DNA from: Pseudomonadota bacterium
Lineage (GTDB): Bacteria > Pseudomonadota > Alphaproteobacteria > UBA2136 > UBA6156
Assembly (NCBI GenBank): GCA_009927255.1
Contig: RFNJ01000101.1
Location: forward strand, 1 to 20,155
Reading direction: 5' to 3'
DNA length: 20,155 bases
Positions 18,915-20,155 of this stretch are shown here, one piece after another (position 1 is the first letter of the stretch; each line of letters begins with the position of its first letter). Below the pieces are notes generated by a model that searched no databases, was not told where the DNA came from, and saw only the letters and a program-made list of their open reading frames with translations. The position numbers and the translations under genes were made by a program.

Positions 18915-20000
18915 TCACACCGGCACCACATCCGTCCAAAGCTCACTCTCATCGGGCCGCGGTGCCGTGGTGGCCACCTCGGCAATGCGGTTCACTTCGG
19001 CCTTAATTGCCTCATCTGCCGCATCAAACACCGTCTCCTCAATCTTGCAATGCTGCATCAAGTATCTTTGCATCCGTGCAATGGGGTCGCGAGCCTCCTT
19101 AATATGTTCCACATCTTCCCGTGTCCGATACTTCGCCGGGTCACTCATGCTATGCCCACGGTAGCGGTAAGTGTCCATCTCCAAAAGGTAAGGCCCCTTC
19201 CCCGCCCGACAATGCACCGCCGCCTTACGGCACGCCGCCAAACACGCAAAAAAGTCCATCCCATCCACCTTTTCACCGGGGATGCCAAACGGCTCGCCCC
19301 GCTTCCACAGCTCCCCCGCCGCCGCACGCGGCACACTGGTGCCCATGCCGTATTGATTATTCTCAATCACAAATACCACCGGCAGCTTCCACAAGGCCGC
19401 CATGTTAAAGCTCTCAAACACCTGCCCGGCATTCATCGCGCCATCGCCAATAAACGTAAAGCACACATCCTTATTCGCCTGCCCCAGCACGTCATTGCGA
19501 TACTTCGCCGCATACGCCAAACCCGCCCCCAGCGGCACCTGCGCCGCCACAATGCCGTGGCCGCCCCAAAAGTGCTTGCTCGGCTCAAACATGTGCATGC
19601 TGCCGCCTTTTCCCTTAGAAATCCCAATCCGCCGCCCCGTCAACTCCCCCATCACCTCTTCACCGCTCAGGCCACACACCAACGCCAACGCATGGCAACG
19701 GTAGCTGGTAATAAAATCATCATTCGCTTGGCTCGCTGCCTTGGCCCCCGCCGCCACTGCCTCTTGGCCAATATACAAATGGCAAAATCCGGCAATTTCC
19801 TTCTGCTGATAAAGGCTCGCTGCCTTCTCCTCAAACCGCCGCATAAACAACATCTGCCGGTGCCACTCCAGCAACTCGGCCTTGCTCAAACCTAGCGCCA
19901 CATGCGGCGCCTCCGCAGCTCCCTTACCGGCACCGTTCACAGGGGCCTTCGCCACTCCTTTTTCATTTTTGCTGTGTTTGGCAATTTCCGCAGCAAGCAT
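18915..20000 (-). CDS. pdhA: Pyruvate dehydrogenase E1 alpha subunit
   Basis: PdhA binds thiamine diphosphate and, with PdhB, decarboxylates pyruvate. The 361-residue protein has the thiamine motif GDGAMNAGQ...IENN (residues 185-215), the FCHLYIGQEAVAAG and SYRCHALAL substrate-site segments, GKGGSMHMF, and the loop YRYRGHSMSDP (278-288), which holds active-site residues. The first 35 residues are an Ala/Lys-rich extension. AAGGA eight bases before the ATG supports this start. It is the first gene of the complex in transcription order, but the next same-strand gene, pdhB, begins 1,126 bases after its stop, with two opposite-strand genes between. The 155 bases upstream to the window edge hold no gene I can support. 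Confidence 0.97.
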   Translation of the reverse strand: MLAAEIAKHSKNEKGVAKAPVNGAGKGAAEAPHVALGLSKAELLEWHRQMLFMRRFEEKAASLYQQKEIAGFCHLYIGQEAVAAGAKAASQANDDFITSYRCHALALVCGLSGEEVMGELTGRRIGISKGKGGSMHMFEPSKHFWGGHGIVAAQVPLGAGLAYAAKYRNDVLGQANKDVCFTFIGDGAMNAGQVFESFNMAALWKLPVVFVIENNQYGMGTSVPRAAAGELWKRGEPFGIPGEKVDGMDFFACLAACRKAAVHCRAGKGPYLLEMDTYRYRGHSMSDPAKYRTREDVEHIKEARDPIARMQRYLMQHCKIEETVFDAADEAIKAEVNRIAEVATTAPRPDESELWTDVVPV

Positions 20001-20155
20001 GGCAAAATTCCTTATGTTTAAAAGCCGTTTTCAAGCTGCCGCATCCTGCCCAAAACCCACCGCAAAAGCAACCAAATTCCATGCTGCACCGCACCATCCA
20101 TCATACAGCTTGACACCCCTCCCCCATCCCCCCTAAAAATAATCACTCAAGCAGT

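Noticed and set aside
17780..18939. Minus-strand open frames between pdhA and pdhB that would restore a continuous operon
   Set aside because: They give no recognisable protein and lie opposite two plus-strand genes that have ribosome sites, hairpins and mutual similarity.

Overview
The window looks like a chromosomal segment of an alphaproteobacterium whose order I cannot name. The evidence is a pdhA-pdhB-pdhC-lpd-lipA gene order typical of that class, a family 4 uracil-DNA glycosylase with Trp-Arg-Pro-Pro where the family usually has Cys-Arg-Pro-Pro, and strong Shine-Dalgarno use. Most genes are GC-rich, but several AT-richer patches interrupt them. No transposase, CRISPR array or rRNA is visible.

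Left part (1-4745): an envelope polysaccharide locus. A membrane protein of the O-antigen ligase/polymerase family runs off the left edge on the minus strand. Divergent from it lie a small secreted Asn/Pro/Gly-tailed protein, a beta-barrel outer-membrane protein and a Wza-type polysaccharide export protein, followed closely by a family 4 uracil-DNA glycosylase. A convergent msrA overlaps the glycosylase by 8 bases.

Middle part (4746-9870): a small two-helix membrane protein with its own promoter and terminator; a tRNA with a CAU anticodon and a recognisable promoter; a degenerate second copy of that tRNA carrying a hairpin insertion; alaS; and three small genes of unknown function, one with a lysine/alanine-rich histone H1-like N-terminus.

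Right part (9871-20155): a minus-strand cluster for the pyruvate dehydrogenase complex and lipoate synthesis. In transcription order it holds pdhA, pdhB, a Nudix hydrolase, a 14-codon ORF, a small membrane protein, pdhC, a four-helix-bundle gene, lpd, an EamA-type transporter, a small hypothetical gene, lipA and a family 4 glycosyltransferase. E1, E2 and E3 form the complex that converts pyruvate to acetyl-CoA, and LipA makes the lipoyl cofactor carried by E2.

The most striking feature is how heavily this cluster has been invaded. Two opposite-strand paralogous genes, each with a similar hairpin behind it, separate pdhA from pdhB. Heptanucleotide tandem repeats lie in frame inside both lpd and pdhC, and a third heptamer array provides the pdhC stop codon next to the four-helix-bundle gene. 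A 7-bp inverted repeat lies in frame inside pdhC, and a partly palindromic segment lies in frame inside the glycosyltransferase. I see no new defence or metabolic system. The best candidates for novelty are these protein-tolerated repeat insertions, the paralogous gene pair, the tRNA-derived element and the tiny coupled ORFs in the pdh operon.
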